From Gemmatimonadota bacterium (GTDB lineage: Bacteria > Gemmatimonadota > Gemmatimonadetes > Longimicrobiales > Gaopeijiaceae): a stretch of DNA of 64,000 nucleotides. The notes under the pieces were generated by a model. The model was not told the origin of the DNA and did not search any database. It saw nothing but the letters and a program-made list of their open reading frames with translations. Shown piece after piece: positions 51,779 through 60,357 of this stretch; positions within the stretch are counted from its first letter, which is position 1, and each line of letters opens with the position of its first letter. The stretch covers positions 62,001-126,000 of the forward strand of contig JAWKQN010000011.1 of the NCBI GenBank assembly GCA_041390125.1, in the 5' to 3' direction. The translations under genes and the position numbers were made by a program.

Positions 51779-53953
51779 TCAGGCGCGGGCCGCGGCCAGC
51801 AGCGGCTCGGCGTTCGCGCTCTTCCGGGAGCGCTTCTCCTTCGTGGTGAGGTCGTCCAGGGCGCCCGCATCATGGAGCGCCAGGAACGCCTCCACCACGC
51901 GCGGATCCAGCTGCGTCCCCGCCGCGTTGCGCACCACCTCGACCGCGGTGCGCGGGGGCAGACCGCGCCGGTAGGGCCGGTCGGACGTCAAGGCGTCGAA
52001 GGTGTCGGCGACCGCGAGGATGCGCGCCTTGAGATCGATCGCATCGGCGCGCAGGCCACCAGGATATCCGCGGCCATCCACGCGCTCGTGGTGGTGCAGC
52101 ACGATCGGCAGCAGCTCCGCGTATTCGGCGATCGGCTCCAGGATGCGTGCGCCGATGACCGTGTGCTCGCGCACCGCGGCCATCTCCTCCTCGGAGAGCG
52201 GGCCCGGCTTGTTCAGGATCTCCACCGGCACGCCGATCTTGCCGATGTCGTGCAGGAGCGCGCCGCGGCGCAGGATCTCCATGTCCGTCTCGCCGAGCTG
52301 AAGCTTCCCGGCGATCCGCAGCGCCAGCTCGCACACGCGCTCGGAGTGACCGGCCGTCCACGGCGAGTTCGCGTCGATGGTGCGCGCGAGCGCGGTGAGC
52401 GCTCCCCAGTTGAAGCGGTCGAGCGCGCGCAGGCGTCGTACGTTGGAGAGCGCGAGCGCCAACTGGTCGGCCACCTGGCGGGCGCGCAGCAGATGCGCGC
52501 TGCCTGCAGGCATCTCGCCCGCGGCCGCGAAGGACACCACGCCGGCCGGCCCGCCCTTGAGGACCAGCGGCAACGATACGAAGCCGTGGTCGGGCGCTTC
52601 CAGGAGGACCGGGGCCATGAGCCATGAAGGCCGGACGGCTCCCGCCGGGGTCTCGATGTGCTCGGGGCTGCGCTCCAGGGACTGCAGGTCGGAACGGGCC
52701 AGCCCGATCGCATCCACCAGCGCTTCGCCCTCCCCGCCGAGCACCGTGTACACGGTGCCCTGGGTGGGATCCTCCGTGTCGAGCAGACAGACGGAGATGA
52801 GGTCGGTCCGGACCACGGAACGCATCCCGCGCAGGAGCGGGTCGATCAGATCCCGGCCCTCCGCCTCGCCGAGCGCCGCCCGGTCCACTTCACGGATGAC
52901 GCTCAGCGTGCCGAACTGCTCGCCCAGACGCTGGGCCATCGTGTTGAAGGACTCCGCCAGCTCCTCGAACTCGTCGTTGCTGGTCACGTCCACGGTGGTG
53001 TCGAAGCGCTCCTCGGCGATCCGGCGCGTCCCCTCCTTGAGCCGCTTGAGCGGTTGGATGGTGCGCCGGATCTGCAGGTCGCTCAGCAGCAGCACGATCA
53101 GCAGCGCCGTGAGCGCGAGGGGCAGGAACCGCTGCGTGAACTCGCGGACCGGCGCGGTCACGATCGCCGCGGGCACGGTGAGGACCAGGTGCCAGCCCGG
53201 CCCGCGGAAGCGCTCCCCGAGCGCGAGCGGTGCCACGACCGACTCCTGCTCTACGCCGTCCGCCTGCCACGTCAGCCGGGTCTCTTCGCCGTCCGCCAGG
53301 GCCTGGTCGAGGGCGCCGCGGAACGTCAGGTCCTCCACAGGCCGACCGACGACCGGCTCCACCACGTCGTCCACGATCAGCAGGTCCGACTCCGGAAGCG
53401 GAGCGAGATCCAGCCCGTCCCAGAGGAAGCCGGAGCGCAGCCGCGCCCAGACCACCGTCTGCGGCGCACGTGCGTTGCCGAGGGCGCGGGCGACGAGTAG
53501 GTCGGGAGCGCCTTGCGGGTTGCGTACGAGCGCGAGCACCGGGCGGCCGGTGTCCAGATGGGCCCGGTCGCGGTCTTCGAGCTCGGGCAGGCTGGCCAGC
53601 CGGCCGCGGAGCATCTCGGGCGTACGGGTCCCGCGATCGAGCGCGACCGCCGAGAAGCTCGTGGCGGCTTCCGTGATCTGACGGACCCGGGTCTCGTCGA
53701 CCTCCGGCAGCTCCAGCACCCGCGCCAGGACCTCGAGCTCGGCATCCGCCACCTGCAGACGTTCCGTCAGGAGGCTCTCGGTGTCGCGCACGACCTCGGC
53801 CACGCGCGCTTCATGCTGGGCCCGCAGATGGCGCGCCACCTGGCGGTAGGACACGGTGGCCAGGGCCCCCACGGGGAGGACGGCGCAGAACACGAACAGG
53901 AACAGCAGTCGGCGTGCGACCTTCGTCTCGAGGAAACCGAGTTCGACTCTCAC
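51779..53953 (-). CDS. Membrane HD-GYP sensor (cyclic-di-GMP phosphodiesterase), paralog 1
   Basis: 724 residues. First membrane helix (about 14-34), periplasmic sensor region, second helix (about 290-310, LPLALTALLIVLLLSDL), HAMP (about 315-370), GAF-like region, and an HD-GYP domain (about 520-690). The catalytic signatures are complete: LLHDIGKIGVP, REHTVIGARIL, VLHHHERVDGRGYPGG and ADTFDALTSDRPYR. GTG at 53953 is chosen because the resulting N-terminus aligns exactly with paralog 2 (FLxTxVARRLLxLFVxCAxLP). Hydrolyses cyclic-di-GMP in response to an envelope signal. Confidence 0.9.
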   Translation of the reverse strand: MRVELGFLETKVARRLLFLFVFCAVLPVGALATVSYRQVARHLRAQHEARVAEVVRDTESLLTERLQVADAELEVLARVLELPEVDETRVRQITEAATSFSAVALDRGTRTPEMLRGRLASLPELEDRDRAHLDTGRPVLALVRNPQGAPDLLVARALGNARAPQTVVWARLRSGFLWDGLDLAPLPESDLLIVDDVVEPVVGRPVEDLTFRGALDQALADGEETRLTWQADGVEQESVVAPLALGERFRGPGWHLVLTVPAAIVTAPVREFTQRFLPLALTALLIVLLLSDLQIRRTIQPLKRLKEGTRRIAEERFDTTVDVTSNDEFEELAESFNTMAQRLGEQFGTLSVIREVDRAALGEAEGRDLIDPLLRGMRSVVRTDLISVCLLDTEDPTQGTVYTVLGGEGEALVDAIGLARSDLQSLERSPEHIETPAGAVRPSWLMAPVLLEAPDHGFVSLPLVLKGGPAGVVSFAAAGEMPAGSAHLLRARQVADQLALALSNVRRLRALDRFNWGALTALARTIDANSPWTAGHSERVCELALRIAGKLQLGETDMEILRRGALLHDIGKIGVPVEILNKPGPLSEEEMAAVREHTVIGARILEPIAEYAELLPIVLHHHERVDGRGYPGGLRADAIDLKARILAVADTFDALTSDRPYRRGLPPRTAVEVVRNAAGTQLDPRVVEAFLALHDAGALDDLTTKEKRSRKSANAEPLLAAARA

Positions 53954-54020
53954 GGTATCTGCTGCGGATCCTGTGGGCCCTGGGGGCCGTCCATTGAACC
54001 TGCTCGGGAACGCACGCGCC

Positions 54021-54518
54021 ATGTCGACGGTGGTCTCCGTGCAACGCCTGCCGGGGGGCAAGAAGCGTGCACAGTTCCGGCTCGTTGCCCGCATGCAACT
54101 GGCCGCGGAGCGGGAGACGCTGTACCGGCTTCTTTCCGATCCCCGCGAGCTGAACGGCCTGACGCCCGCGTGGTTCCGACTGGACTTCCGGGACCCCGTG
54201 CCGGACCGGATCGGTGTGGGGACCACGCTGCGCTACCGCCTGCGCACGCGCGGCCTGGTGTGGCGCTGGGAGAGCCGGATCGACGCCTGGGAGCCGCTGG
54301 ACCGCTTCAGCTACGTGCAGACCCGCGGACCCTACCGCGGGTTCTGGCACGACCACCGCTTCGAGCCCATGGAAGGCGGGACGGCGGTGACCGACGTGGT
54401 GGACTACAGCCTCTGGGGAGGCGGGCTCGCGAACCGGATCATCGAGCCCTGGCTCCGCGAGATCTTCGCGTTCCGGGGCCGTCTACTCGCCGGCCGCTTC
54501 GGCGCCCTGGCCGATTGA
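54021..54518 (+). CDS. SRPBCC-family (START-like) ligand-binding protein
   Basis: 165 residues. The helix-grip fold is indicated by AERETLYRLLSDPRELNGLTPAWFRLDF, GVGTTLRYRLRTRGLVWRWESRIDAWEPLDRFSYVQTRGPYRGFWHDHRFEPMEGGTAVTDVVDY and the C-terminal amphipathic helix. Typical of SRPBCC/CoxG-like proteins annotated as ligand-binding or cyclase-like. Divergent from HD-GYP paralog 1; the 3' end overlaps the convergent lipoprotein gene by 36 bp. Confidence 0.85.
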   Translation: MSTVVSVQRLPGGKKRAQFRLVARMQLAAERETLYRLLSDPRELNGLTPAWFRLDFRDPVPDRIGVGTTLRYRLRTRGLVWRWESRIDAWEPLDRFSYVQTRGPYRGFWHDHRFEPMEGGTAVTDVVDYSLWGGGLANRIIEPWLREIFAFRGRLLAGRFGALAD

Positions 54519-54896
54519 GGCCTTCCGCCAGACCACGGTCTCGAGATTGCGGATCCGCAGGGTCTCGTCTCCCTCGCGGTTCTCGTAGCGCAGGATCATC
54601 TCGTCGGCGAGCCCCTCCTCGTTCCGGAACAGGATGCGGAACTCGGTCTGGATGCCGTACGGGGCGCTCTCGATGCCGTCGATGGGATGGGCGCGCATCA
54701 TGGAGCCGCCCAGCCGGATCATGAGACGGTTCCCGGCGAGCTGGATCTCCCGGCCCTCGTACCCCTCCGTGTCGGTGGTCCAGCGGCCCTGCAGCGTCGT
54801 CGGGATGTCGGGAGCCACCTCGGTCGTGCAGGCGGTGGCCAGCAGCGCCAGGGACGCCGCGAGGAGGCGCGCGAAGCGGGTAGCAGAGGCGAACAT
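54483..54896 (-). CDS. Small lipoprotein of unknown function
   Basis: 137 residues; lipobox ATAC after a short signal; start at 54896 with GGAG upstream. The mature part is a small lipocalin-like beta-rich domain: LQGRWTTDTEGYEGREIQLAGNRLMIRLGG, TEFRILFRNEEGLADEMILRYENREGDETLRIRN. No family recognised. 11 bp downstream of HD-GYP paralog 2, so probably in the pseudopilin/HD-GYP operon. Confidence 0.72.
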   Translation of the reverse strand: MFASATRFARLLAASLALLATACTTEVAPDIPTTLQGRWTTDTEGYEGREIQLAGNRLMIRLGGSMMRAHPIDGIESAPYGIQTEFRILFRNEEGLADEMILRYENREGDETLRIRNLETVVWRKASIGQGAEAAGE

Positions 54897-54907
54897 GATG
54901 AGCTCCG

Positions 54908-57028
54908 TCAGGTCGGGACCGGAACGGCCCGTTCCGGGAAGGCGGTTTCGCGGTGGGACGCGACGACGTCGCGCAGATCGCCCGTGTAGAGACGCATGAA
55001 GGCTCCCACGACCCTGGGGTCGAACTGCGCCCCCGTCTCCTCCTCGATGATCCGGGTCGCGGCTTCGACGCTCTTCCCGGCGCGGTAGGGCCGGTCGGAG
55101 ACCAGCGCGTCGAACGTGTCGGCGACGGCCACGATGCGCGCCGCGAACGGGATGGCTCTCCCGGCGAGTCCATCGGGGTAGCCCCGCCCGTCGTAGCGCT
55201 CGTGATGATGGCGTACGACGGGCAGCATGAAGGCGAAGGCCTCGATCGGACGCAGGATCGCCTCCCCCACGACCGGATGGGTCTTGATCAGGTCGAACTC
55301 CTCGTCGGTCAGGCGCCCTGGCTTGTTCAGCACGGCGTTGGGGATCCCGATCTTGCCGACGTCGTGCAGGAGGGTGGCGGCGCGCAGACGCTCGATCTCG
55401 GTCGCCGGGAGCTGCAGCTCCACGGCGAGTCGCACCGACAGATCCGTGACGCGCTGCGAGTGACCCGCCGTCCAGTGCGAGCTGGCGTCGATGGCCAGCG
55501 CCAGGGCGTCGAGCGCGCCTTCCTTCAGCCCGTTCAGATCCACGAGCCGCCGTACGCTGGCCAGGCTGAGGGCCGCCTGGTCGGCGAGCTGCCGCGCCTG
55601 CGTCTGCTCCGTCTCGTTCAGGAGCTGCCCGTCGGTCCGCTCGATCCACAGGAAGCCGGCCGCCTCCGAGCGCGCCCGCAGAGGGAAGACGTGCACGGGA
55701 CGCGTGCGATGGCCCTCCACCGCCCCGATGGCGATGAGCGGTGCGCGCTCGTCGCCCTCCAGGACGTGGTGGTCCCCCCAGCGGTGGATCAGGTGGAGCG
55801 TTCCCGGCGCGAGGCGCACGAGCGCGCGTCTCCGGTCCGCGTCGGCGGTGCCCCGGAGCAGCGTGGCGCCCTCGTCATCATCCAGGAGGACCATGCCCAG
55901 CTCCGTGCCGGGCAGGGCGTGGCGGAGCGGATCGTCGATGCGTTCCAGGACCGGATCGAGGCTCTGGGACTCCAGCGCCTGACGATCCAGCGCGTGCAGA
56001 GCTTCCAGCGTGCGGAACTGCCGACCCAGGTCCTGGGCCATTCCGTTGAAGGCCGCAGCGAGCTCGCCGAACTCGTCGTGACTGGTGACCACCACGCGGC
56101 TCTCGAAATGGCCTTCCGCGATCCGCTCGGTTCCCGCCTTCAGGCGATCGAGCGGATCGATGGTGCGCCGGATCTGCACGTTGCTCAGCAGGAGCACGGA
56201 CCAGAGTGCCAGGAGCAGCGTAGGCACGAAGGCACGCGTGAAGCCGTTGAGGGGCGCCAGCGCGGCGCGAGCCGGCTCGCTCACGATGGCCACCCAGGGC
56301 TCGGCGCGGAACTGCCCGCTCAGGAAGATCTGCCACCCCCAGCCCAGCCGCTCGTCGGCCCCGCGGCCCCAGCGCACCGGCTCGGAGCGCGCGGCGGTGG
56401 CCTGCGAACGAAGAGAGGCCGGGAGTCCGTGCGGGCACACCAGCGGCTCGCCGTAGGGGTCCAGCACGCAGAGGGCGCGCCCGACCTCGGAAGCCGAATA
56501 GACCTGGGCGGTGGCCCACAGCGAATCCGTCCGGACCGACGCGGCCAGCAGGCCGGACCCGGCCGGGTCCCGCCGCACGAGGACCGGACGCCGCAGCTGA
56601 CCGTCGAGGATCAGGTGGGTGCCGCCGTCGTCGAGGAAGGCGCGGGTGGGCTCATCGAGCACCGGCAGGATCGCGGGAGCCTGGCCTGTACCCCAGGTCG
56701 GGGCCGCGCCTTCGGGTCCCCGGGCCACACCGGCCAGGAGCCGGAACCGCGCCGAGCCTGTCTGCAGGGGCGCCCCCGGCGCCGGATCGGCCGCCGCCAG
56801 GGCCCCCAGCTCCGCCTCCGCGGCCATCAGCCGTTCGATGACCGACATCCCCGCCGCGGCGGCGGATTGCCGAAGCCGCTCCTCGCCCTGATTGGACAGC
56901 TCGCGGGTCACGTGCCGGTAGGACAGCCAGGACGAGAGCGAGAGCGGGAGGAGGGCGCAGAGCACGAACAGACCGAGCAGCCGACGGGCCACCCGCGTGG
57001 TCAGGAAACGCCGCTCGAAGAGCGCCAT
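54908..57028 (-). CDS. Membrane HD-GYP sensor (cyclic-di-GMP phosphodiesterase), paralog 2
   Basis: 706 residues with the same architecture as paralog 1: N-terminal helix, periplasmic region, second helix (about 265-285, FVPTLLLALWSVLLLSNV), HAMP, GAF-like region (shorter), HD-GYP domain (about 515-690). Catalytic motifs are intact: TLLHDVGKIGIP, KTHPVVGEAIL, RHHHERYDGRGYPDG, ADTFDALVSDRPYR. Starts 3 bp after the pseudopilin stop and is followed by the small lipoprotein gene, implying one transcript. Its sensor half is diverged from paralog 1, so the signals probably differ. Confidence 0.93.
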   Translation of the reverse strand: MALFERRFLTTRVARRLLGLFVLCALLPLSLSSWLSYRHVTRELSNQGEERLRQSAAAAGMSVIERLMAAEAELGALAAADPAPGAPLQTGSARFRLLAGVARGPEGAAPTWGTGQAPAILPVLDEPTRAFLDDGGTHLILDGQLRRPVLVRRDPAGSGLLAASVRTDSLWATAQVYSASEVGRALCVLDPYGEPLVCPHGLPASLRSQATAARSEPVRWGRGADERLGWGWQIFLSGQFRAEPWVAIVSEPARAALAPLNGFTRAFVPTLLLALWSVLLLSNVQIRRTIDPLDRLKAGTERIAEGHFESRVVVTSHDEFGELAAAFNGMAQDLGRQFRTLEALHALDRQALESQSLDPVLERIDDPLRHALPGTELGMVLLDDDEGATLLRGTADADRRRALVRLAPGTLHLIHRWGDHHVLEGDERAPLIAIGAVEGHRTRPVHVFPLRARSEAAGFLWIERTDGQLLNETEQTQARQLADQAALSLASVRRLVDLNGLKEGALDALALAIDASSHWTAGHSQRVTDLSVRLAVELQLPATEIERLRAATLLHDVGKIGIPNAVLNKPGRLTDEEFDLIKTHPVVGEAILRPIEAFAFMLPVVRHHHERYDGRGYPDGLAGRAIPFAARIVAVADTFDALVSDRPYRAGKSVEAATRIIEEETGAQFDPRVVGAFMRLYTGDLRDVVASHRETAFPERAVPVPT

Positions 57029-57031
57029 GGC

Positions 57032-57568
57032 TCAGAAGTTCCGGCCGAGGCCGATGAAGCCGCCGTCGTTGGCGCGGACGATGTCGTCCTGGGACGTCGC
57101 GCCGGTCAGCGGCGAGACGCAGGTCCCGTCGAGCCCCTTGGAATACAGGTCGAAGTCCGAGTTCAACGGTACGAGGAACCGGTTCTTGCGAGGCGAGCAA
57201 CTGGGCGGACCACCCCCGCCACCGCCACCCCCGCCTCCGCCGCCACCACCCCCACCTCCACCCGCTCCGGCGCCTTTGGTGGCGGCCAGCGGCTGGTATA
57301 CGTAGGGGCGGCCCCACGGATCGAGGAAGGTGCCGCGCCCGATGTCCGCCAGGCTGGCCGGTAGCAGCCCATCGTTCTTGCCCGCGTACTCGAGGATCTC
57401 GAGGCTCAGGACCCGCACATCGCCGATGGCGGCGGCATTCTGCGCCTGCTCACGGGCCCCCTGGAGCTTGGGCACGACGATCGAGGCGAGCGTCCCCACG
57501 ATGGCCATGACCACCAGGAGCTCGATGAGCGTAAACCCTTGATTGATATACGGTTTGGCGCGCATCAT
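57032..57568 (-). CDS. GspG-like type II secretion pseudopilin with a poly-glycine insertion
   Basis: 178 residues. The prepilin peptidase site and N-terminal helix are perfect: NQG/FTLIELLVVMAIVGTLASIVVPKL. The globular part has the GspG pattern (GDVRVLSLEILEYAGKNDGLLPASLADIG, LDPWGRPYVYQPL, SDFDLYSKGLDG, DDIVRANDGGFIGLGRNF). Between strand regions, in the place of the usual short Lys/Gly linker, lie 18 consecutive glycines. ATG codons at 57568 and 57565 are both possible starts; no strong ribosome site. No other secretion genes are in the window, so it may be an orphan or a minor pilin used with HD-GYP control. Confidence 0.88.
   Translation of the reverse strand: MMRAKPYINQGFTLIELLVVMAIVGTLASIVVPKLQGAREQAQNAAAIGDVRVLSLEILEYAGKNDGLLPASLADIGRGTFLDPWGRPYVYQPLAATKGAGAGGGGGGGGGGGGGGGGGGPPSCSPRKNRFLVPLNSDFDLYSKGLDGTCVSPLTGATSQDDIVRANDGGFIGLGRNF
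57209..57262. repeat. Poly-glycine-encoding trinucleotide-like tract
   Basis: 18 consecutive Gly codons (on the minus strand) in GGT, GGC, GGG and GGA forms; on the plus strand it reads as a C-rich ACC/GCC/CCC/TCC tract. Simple enough to expand or contract by slippage in steps of three, which would keep the frame. Confidence 0.8.
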
Positions 57569-57691
57569 CCGGCCCGGGCCGAGCGGCCGGCGAAGCACAG
57601 ATGCCCCGCCGCAGCCACTCGGACACGGCCCCGGGGTGCAAACGCCGTGCTAGGTGCGCCTACCGTGTGGCGGCGCTGCGCACCGCCCGCG

Positions 57692-58342
57692 TCAGGCGGG
57701 GCGTTGCACGTCCACCACGAGCCGGTCCGGGGAGGACAGCTCGAGGATGCGGTAGGGGGTGGCTTCGGTGAGGTCGAAGACCCAGGTGACCTCCCCCTCG
57801 AAGTCGCAGGTCCGGACCAGCGTGAGGAGGTGGTCGGACGTGCCCTTCCGGCTGGCCGACCCCACCGTGGAGCGCCCGTTGTCGTCGTGACCGCGCGCGC
57901 CCAGGATGCGGACCCGCAGGAAGGCCGCTCCGGACGTGGCCACCGGCGCCTCCGCCGGGTCGGCCGCGCAGTCCGTGGGGGGCGCCTCCAGGTACTCCAG
58001 GCGGTAGCCGGGGAAGTCACGCGCGTCGGCCGCGAAGCTGATCACCAGACGGTCGAAGCCCTCGCCCCCGGACAGCTCGATCCCCTCGATCGTGCGCGAT
58101 GGAGCGCCCGGGGCGGGACGGCGGTTCAGGGCCCCACTGGTCCACGGGAGCGTGAGCCCGAGCTCCTCCGTATCGAGGCCCTCGAGCGTGCCCTGGGACA
58201 GCGTATCCTGGGCCGGCGGACCGGGGGGGATGTACGGGACCTCCTCGGCTTCCGGCTCGCTACCGCCGCACGCCGCACCCCACACCACCGCCATGCCCGC
58301 GAGGGTCGCCGCCACCCGCCTCGTCCACCTGGATCCGCTCAC
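57692..58342 (-). CDS. AMIN-domain-like lipoprotein
   Basis: 216 residues. GTG start at 58342 overlaps the sufU stop (GTGA). Signal with lipobox GAAC; Pro/Glu-rich linker; then a beta-rich domain (about 95-215) resembling AMIN: EGFDRLVISFAADARDFPGYRLEYL ... FEGEVTWVFDLTEATPYRILELSSPDRLVVDVQRP. Such proteins bind cell-wall or surface components in the periplasm. Position at the tail of the suf operon is probably read-through rather than a functional link. Confidence 0.75.
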   Translation of the reverse strand: MSGSRWTRRVAATLAGMAVVWGAACGGSEPEAEEVPYIPPGPPAQDTLSQGTLEGLDTEELGLTLPWTSGALNRRPAPGAPSRTIEGIELSGGEGFDRLVISFAADARDFPGYRLEYLEAPPTDCAADPAEAPVATSGAAFLRVRILGARGHDDNGRSTVGSASRKGTSDHLLTLVRTCDFEGEVTWVFDLTEATPYRILELSSPDRLVVDVQRPA

Positions 58343-58797
58343 GTCCGCTCCGTCTCCTCGCTCTGCTTGATCGCCTCCTGGAGCGCGTCGAAGCCCAGGA
58401 GTGCGCATTTGACCCGCACGGGAAAGCGACGTACGCCGGACAGCGCTCGCAAGTCCCCGAGGGCGCGGTCCCTGGCCGCGCCGTCCTCGCCGTGCATCAG
58501 GCCCGTGAAGCGCGCCGCCAGGTCCAGGGCCTCCGCCGTGCTGCGTCCCTTCAGCAGGCCGGTCATCATGGAGATGGAGGCCTGCGAGATGGAGCAGCCC
58601 TGCCCGCTGAAGCGCGCGTCGTCGATCCGGCCGTCGGCGATGGTGAGCTGGAGGCGCACCTCGTCCCCACAACTGGGGTTGCGCATGTGCACCTCGACGG
58701 TGGCGCCCTCCAGCTCCCCCTTGTTCCGGGGATGCCGGTAGTGCTCCAGGATGAGCTCCTGGAACAGCGAGGAAAGCTGTGGCTCCGGGTTCTCCAC
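58339..58797 (-). CDS. sufU: Fe-S cluster assembly/sulfur transfer protein SufU
   Basis: 152 residues. Three conserved Cys (NPSCGDEV, SGQGCSISQAS, VRVKCALLGFDALQ) are the SufU zinc/sulfur-acceptor ligands; the insertion between the second and third Cys (about residues 95-125) marks SufU rather than IscU. Accepts persulfide from SufS. GTG start at 58797 with GGAG upstream, 9 bp after the sufS stop. Confidence 0.93.
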   Translation of the reverse strand: MENPEPQLSSLFQELILEHYRHPRNKGELEGATVEVHMRNPSCGDEVRLQLTIADGRIDDARFSGQGCSISQASISMMTGLLKGRSTAEALDLAARFTGLMHGEDGAARDRALGDLRALSGVRRFPVRVKCALLGFDALQEAIKQSEETERT

Positions 58798-58806
58798 CGT
58801 GCTCCG

Positions 58807-60033
58807 TCAGCCGAAGATGCGTCGGACCTCGCCGAGACCTTCGACCAGCCGGTCGATGTCGGCGCGCGCGTTGTACACGTAGAACGAGGCGCGGTTCGTG
58901 GCCGGGACGCCCAGCCGGCGCATGAGCGGCTGCGCGCAGTGGTGGCCGGCCCGGATGGCCACCCCGTGGGCGTCCAGCACGGTCGCGACATCGTGGGGAT
59001 GGACCCCTTCCACCTCGAAGGACACGACCCCGGAGCGCAGCTCGGGATCGCGCGGCCCGAAGATCCGGATGCCACCCACGGCCTCCAGGGCCTCGCAGGC
59101 CGCCGTCACCAGCGCACGCTCGTGCCGCAGCACGGCCTCGCGGCCCAGCGCGTCCAGGTAGGTGATGGCCGCGGCCAGTCCGACCGCGCCCGCCACCGGG
59201 GGGGTGCCCGCCTCGAACTTGTTGGGCAGCGTGGCCCAGGTGCTCGACTCCAGGTCCACCCGGTCGATCATGTCCCCGCCCCCCTGCCAGGGCGACATGG
59301 CCTCCAGCAGCGGCCGCCGGCCCCACAGGACGCCTATCCCGGTGGGCCCCAGCATCTTGTGACCCGAGAAGGCGTAGAAGTCGCACCCGAGCGCGCACAC
59401 GTCCACGGGCAGGTGGGGTGCGCCCTGGGCGCCGTCCACGACCATCACGGCGCCCACCGCCCGGGCGGCCGCGGCCAGCCGGGCCACCGGGTGGACCGTC
59501 CCCAGCGCGTTGGAGACATGCGCCACGGCCACGATGCGGGTCCGTTCGGAGAGGAGCGACGGCAGCGCGTCCAGGTCGAGCGTGCCCTCGTCCGTGACCG
59601 GCAGGAACCGCAGGCGGGCCCCGGTGCGCCGGGCCAGGAGCTGCCAGGGCACCAGGTTGGAGTGGTGCTCCATCTCGCTCAGGAGGATCTCGTCCCCTTC
59701 GCGGAGGTGATCCGGTCCCCACGCCTGGGCCACGAGGTTGAGGCTTTCGGTCGTGCCGCGCGTCCAGATCACCTCGGCCGGATCGGTGGCGCCGATCCAG
59801 CGGGCCACGGTCTGGCGAGCGTGCTCGTACGCCTCGGTGGAGCGCCGCGAGAGCTCGTAGAGGCCACGGTGGACGTTGGCGTTGTCGTGCGTGTAGTACC
59901 GGAGCAGGGCGTCCAGCACGGCCCGCGGCTTCTGGGTGGTGGCGGCGCTGTCCAGCCAGGTGAGCGGCCGCCCTCCGACCGGCTCCGCGAAGATGGGGAA
60001 GTCCTCCCGCGCAGCCAGCGGTGCGTCAGCCAT
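58807..60033 (-). CDS. sufS: Cysteine desulfurase SufS
   Basis: 408 residues. PLP-dependent; removes sulfur from cysteine as enzyme-bound persulfide. TWLDSAATTQKP at the N-terminus, PLP Lys in AFSGHKMLGPTGIGVLWG (about residue 230), catalytic Cys in VAIRAGHHCAQPLM (about 370). Group II (SufS) type by the short Cys loop. Works with SufU encoded next. Confidence 0.96.
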   Translation of the reverse strand: MADAPLAAREDFPIFAEPVGGRPLTWLDSAATTQKPRAVLDALLRYYTHDNANVHRGLYELSRRSTEAYEHARQTVARWIGATDPAEVIWTRGTTESLNLVAQAWGPDHLREGDEILLSEMEHHSNLVPWQLLARRTGARLRFLPVTDEGTLDLDALPSLLSERTRIVAVAHVSNALGTVHPVARLAAAARAVGAVMVVDGAQGAPHLPVDVCALGCDFYAFSGHKMLGPTGIGVLWGRRPLLEAMSPWQGGGDMIDRVDLESSTWATLPNKFEAGTPPVAGAVGLAAAITYLDALGREAVLRHERALVTAACEALEAVGGIRIFGPRDPELRSGVVSFEVEGVHPHDVATVLDAHGVAIRAGHHCAQPLMRRLGVPATNRASFYVYNARADIDRLVEGLGEVRRIFG

Positions 60034-60042
60034 GTCGTCTCC

Positions 60043-60357
60043 TCACTCCACCTTCACATAGATGCCGTCTGCGCGCGTCTCCACGTCGTAGACGCGCACC
60101 TTGCGGATCGCGGGCAGGCGGGTGGCGCGGCCGGTGCAGGCGTCGAAGCGCGCGCCATGCAGCGTGCATTCCACCTCCCCGCCCACCAGCTCTCCCTGGG
60201 AGAGCGCAAAGTCGGCGTGCGAGCACTGGTCCTCCAACGCGTAGACGCTGCCGTCCACGTTGGCCAGCACGATGGCCTCGCCGGCTGCCTCTACGGCGAG
60301 CAGCCGACCAGGAGGGCAGTCCTCCCGGTCGGCCACCTTCACCCACGGATCAGACAC
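60043..60357 (-). CDS. Rieske-type ferredoxin in the suf operon
   Basis: 104 residues. Two cluster-ligand pairs: CSHADF and CTLHGARFD, so a Rieske [2Fe-2S] domain of the small non-heme dioxygenase-ferredoxin type. GTG start at 60357 overlaps the end of sufD by 8 bp. Such genes are often found in suf operons of Actinobacteria and relatives. The role is probably electron supply for cluster assembly or redox sensing, not proven. Confidence 0.92.
   Translation of the reverse strand: MSDPWVKVADREDCPPGRLLAVEAAGEAIVLANVDGSVYALEDQCSHADFALSQGELVGGEVECTLHGARFDACTGRATRLPAIRKVRVYDVETRADGIYVKVE

Noticed and set aside
54953..57364. 803-codon open frame on the plus strand
   Set aside because: Antisense to HD-GYP paralog 2 and the pseudopilin gene.
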